Under the pieces are notes generated by a model, which did no database searches, was not told the DNA's origin, and saw only the letters and a program-made list of their open reading frames with translations. From Trichobilharzia szidati (lineage: Eukaryota > Platyhelminthes > Trematoda > Strigeidida > Schistosomatidae): 64,000 nucleotides of DNA. Of the stretch, positions 60,690 through 64,000 are shown one piece after another. Within the stretch, counting starts at the first letter, position 1. Each line of letters begins with the position of its first letter. A program made the translations under genes and the position numbers. The stretch lies in assembly GCA_944472155.2 (NCBI GenBank), contig OX235271.1, positions 98,531,256 through 98,595,255 of the forward strand. The letters run 5' to 3'.

Positions 60690-61930
60690 CTTGTAGTCAT
60701 GTTGGGTAATGTCCTAACACATTCGGAAAGAGCCTCCATAGAATCGCCTATGAACAAGCACCACGGGAGCAGGTGAACTGATACAAGTAATTATGTGTGG
60801 AAGTTTTCCTTCATATTGCTGTGGGCAGCTATGGTATATCCCTCTTAGAATTGCCACAAGAAGGATCTTTAAGTAACTGCAGATTTTATCTTTAGGATAC
60901 TCACCACTAAGTATCCCCTGAAGTCCACATTCAAATACAGTATTTTCTTTGGTACTTAATTGCATTTTCCCCATTTTAGTTTTGGTTGCATATTCTTCTC
61001 CATGAAACGCGGCGAGCATTTATTTTGAACTAGGTTGTTTTTTGAGATATAAGAGCTTTTCTTCTCAGCGGTTGATGCTGCAAATTCTTGCTATGAAGTA
61101 GGACAGTAAGATGACTAGAGCTCTTTTCTGAATGACAAATATCCGACTACAGAGGCTTGTCAGTTGACCATTCCACAATAGTTTCCTGTTAGCAGATCTT
61201 TCCAGAGTTCCATCATCACTTCTTGTCATTTCTGCGTCCAGAAGAAGAATGACTGATTCACTCTTTAATTCGATTTTTAATTTAATTGAAGGAGTGCGAT
61301 TATTAATTTCCTGTAGCACACAATTTAAATCGGAATTGTCATGATAGACTGTAAATTTGTCATCGACATACTTTTGGAACAGCAGTTATTTGTCTCTGTT
61401 TGATTTTAGGATCCCATTTTCTAAACTGACAATAAAAAAGTCCGCCAAAGGTTGGTCAAGTGGAGAGCTCACGTCAATTGAATCCTTTTGTCAATAGCTG
61501 TCTTCGCTGAGGGTAAATTGCACGGTAAATGATCATCTCAGTAACAACTTCGGATATAAAGTTGGTATTCCGATGCTAAGATTCCTGTCCTCCACATATT
61601 TGCACAGGAAACAAATTGTTTCTGTAAGTGGTACATCGGTAAACAGAGATTCTATGTTCAGTGATGACATACACTTGCCATTTACATTCAGACCTCTTAT
61701 GCACTCAACAAATTCAAAAGTATCTTGGGAACATTACTTACAAAGCTGTTTCCTCACAGGATCTGACACTTTGGACAACCAGTTGGCAGCTTGATTGTAC
61801 AATGTTCCCAACATATCTAGAATCTGTGGAAGTGGTAGATAAGATCTGTGTACCCTTGGTTGATATTTGTCACGCAGAACACGTGAAGTTCTCATTGAGG
61901 GGGAATTCCCCTCTCTCTGTGTAATTTTAA
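60690..61930 (-). pseudogene. Decayed Penelope-like RT/GIY-YIG copy
   Basis: Read on -, in order: LPLPQILDMLGTLYNQAANW, FVECIRGLNVNGKCMSS, LFTDVPLTETICFLCKYVED, a YVDD near 61356-61367, LLDAEMTRSDDGTLERSAN and KLLWNGQLTSL, then a region parallel to VPKKTLYMSLEFKGDL and a CLFIGDSMEALSEC remnant of the GIY-YIG domain near 60720. Each piece aligns with the intact element at 383-2800. Many stops and frame changes; not functional. Confidence 0.85.
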
Positions 61931-64000
61931 TTCAAAATAACAATAGGGGAATCGTGTTGGCGTAATAATAATTTTAATAAATAATTTTACCTCCTGAAAT
62001 GAAAAAAAAATTTTTACGGCTGTAAGGATGTCCACATTACCAACAATAACCCCCGCAGTTATTATATCAGCTCCTACTGCAAAATTAAGACTTTAGTTTA
62101 AATAACCGAAATAATGGAAAGAGTGAGTAACTACATTGGATCTAAATCGAATAACGCATAAGAGAATAGGTTATTTCAAAATTTTGAGCTCTTTTATAGT
62201 TTTATTCCTCAAACCTCTGCAGTGTGAATTCCGAAAGCTCACGAATGGAACTCACACAGTGGTTTCTGAATGTATATTTCCTTGTGAGTAGACTGTTCTC
62301 ATGAGTAAAACATGGAAAGAGTCAGCAGAATATCCACACCTCCCAAACTGCTTTTTCACATGTTATGAATTACAGATATTGGAGAAGAGGCTACAACTTT
62401 CACACTCTTCTCCATGGTTAGAAATAAGCACCTTCATTTGTTGTAAGACCGCCTTTAAATTTTAGGGACAGGTTTCAACTTTTTAAATGAAGTCAGCTGA
62501 CACATTAGTCACTTTTTATGTGACGGCTTGCACTAAAGCAACTAAAAGCATTTGAACGTCCCGCTTTTTTATCAGTAGACCAAAAATAGAGAAAATCTAT
62601 GCATAATCTTCCCTTCTTATTTCGGTAAAAGTTACTATTGAACCCAACATATTTTAGGCGGATGAAGTATACTGTTGGAGGAACATCAAAATGTCAGCCA
62701 GCATCTGACACTATACTGGAAATTTGTCTAGCTACAGTCATATTTTGAAAAAGATACGACGATGTCACATAGCCTGTATCATTTTCGGTCACAAACATTG
62801 CTCCAGTTAATGTTCTGTGAATGAAAACCAGGTAAAATCGACCTGAAGAGAAGCTCAGTGGGTTAACTTGAATAAAGAAAAAGGACAGAAGAGTGTTGAA
62901 AATGCCATAGAGAGTTAGAAGGATTTTATTGCCTAGAATGCATGTTATCCTCATAAGTACTGTACCTACATCGCACTATCTAGAAGAAAGTGAAAAATAC
63001 CTGCTTACAGCCAAAGCACGAATAACTCCTCAAAGAAATGGATTCACAGTTTTCGACAAGAATCCAAAACCAAACCAGTTTGTTCCAAACAGAATCATAC
63101 TGATGACAGACTGCTGAGGAACAGCAAGATTATTGTTTTATCAAAATACATTGCATAAACATGGTGCGAACCTTCAAATATGATGTTATTCAGCATGCAA
63201 ACATCAATCACCCAATGTATGAACCCAAAAAATGGCCCTCAGTTAACCAAAATGTGAATCCGAACAAGAAATTTACATAAGTCCAATGAACCACAAGCAC
63301 AAAATGCAAGATAGTATATAAAGCACAACTTTAGTGTTTCAAGGTGTTATATTAGACTGAATAATTTCAATATATTATATTATTGAATAAAGTAAAAATT
63401 TAAAGCCAATCACTTATTTTCATTATTTGTACCTGAAACAAACATAATTCTAGTTTGCTGTGTTGTTCCTACCTTGAGATATGTAGAAATATAGGGCCTT
63501 TACAAAACAGCATGTTATGGCCATGCTGATGTAGTAAGTAATTGCGGAATTTAGAAGGATATGCCGAGTAACCGAGTAACGACTATATCCTCTTCAGACT
63601 TTCCTCATCTACTGAATGATGAATGCTTCGCTACGAGATCCTTAATTATGCTTTTCAAAATCCTTAAACGGAATCCCCGACAAACTATAAACAGTGAACG
63701 ACATGAAGTCTCCTGTTAACTTCATACTTTTGTCTGTTACTACTTAGCAACATATTATTAAATGCGAAAATTCCATTGTAAGACTTCTACCTATACTGCT
63801 GGGATCAAAGAAATATAACACAGAGGTTTAACTGATTTTGTACGAGGGAAACCCACTTGTCATGACTTTATATGTCACCATTCATTTACTTTCTGCAAAA
63901 TTTCAGATGCAACGAAAGCTGTGTTTTGCATGTTCAAACCTTCTGCATACGTGCCGATTTCAGTCGGCTAAAAGTTTATATCACATACTTTTAGGCAATA
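61931..64000. other. Unassigned AT-rich region
   Basis: Two short open stretches stand out. On +, 62929-63117 ends GFTVFDKNPKPNQFVPNR...TDC and stop, after an acceptor-like CCTAG. On -, about 62694-62871 reads LSFSSGRFYLVFIHRTLTG, then FVTENDTGYVTSSYLFQNM, with a TGA after SIVSDAG and coding-like sequence continuing beyond it (HFDVPPTVYFIRLKYVGF). I recognise neither; they may be exons of an unseen gene, pseudogene pieces or chance. Confidence 0.35.

Overview
The window looks like nuclear DNA of a blood fluke (Schistosoma, probably the mansoni/haematobium side; the species is not resolvable by eye). The reasons are split genes with GT-AG introns (several very long, one only 40 bp), AT-rich non-coding DNA, tRNA-headed short repeats with Sm-alpha-like hammerhead sequences, Penelope-like elements and many truncated LINE copies. 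No operons, ribosome-binding sites or CRISPR arrays are present.

Layout. Positions 1-3342 hold an apparently intact Penelope-like retroelement (805-codon RT plus GIY-YIG reading frame) between two identical direct repeats. The five 3'-terminal exons of a + strand WD40-repeat protein lie between 4457 and 12826; its 5' part lies left of the window, so the Penelope element probably sits in one of its introns. A 2.7 kb spacer (12827-15488) separates it from a convergent - strand gene running from 59492 to 15489. I reconstruct that gene as 32 exons that join in one frame of 2817 codons (2816 aa). It is APC1/ANAPC1, the scaffold subunit of the anaphase-promoting complex. It has an N-terminal beta-propeller region, a central helical region, proteasome/cyclosome (PC) repeats and a conserved C-terminus, with serine/asparagine/glycine-rich inserts that make it much longer than the human protein (about 1944 aa). 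From 59493 to 64000 I see no confident host gene; there is a decayed Penelope copy on the - strand (60690-61930) and unassigned open frames near 62.7-63.1 kb.

The introns are a repeat archive: at least two LINE lineages (A, with a GTCT/GACA-repeat 3' end, and B, whose 3' end reappears on a SINE), two SINE bodies sharing one tRNA-like head, an LTR family of about 290-300 bp in three copies, a 319-bp solo LTR nested in a SINE, and three old Sm-alpha-like hammerhead copies.

The most interesting item is a family of 320-420 bp inverted-repeat elements. Each has a tRNA-like core next to one or two hammerhead-derived arms, and three copies are flanked by 11-13 bp direct repeats that look like target-site duplications. 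All exon coordinates were read by hand from splice sites, frame continuity and remembered similarity to human APC1; no alignment was run.
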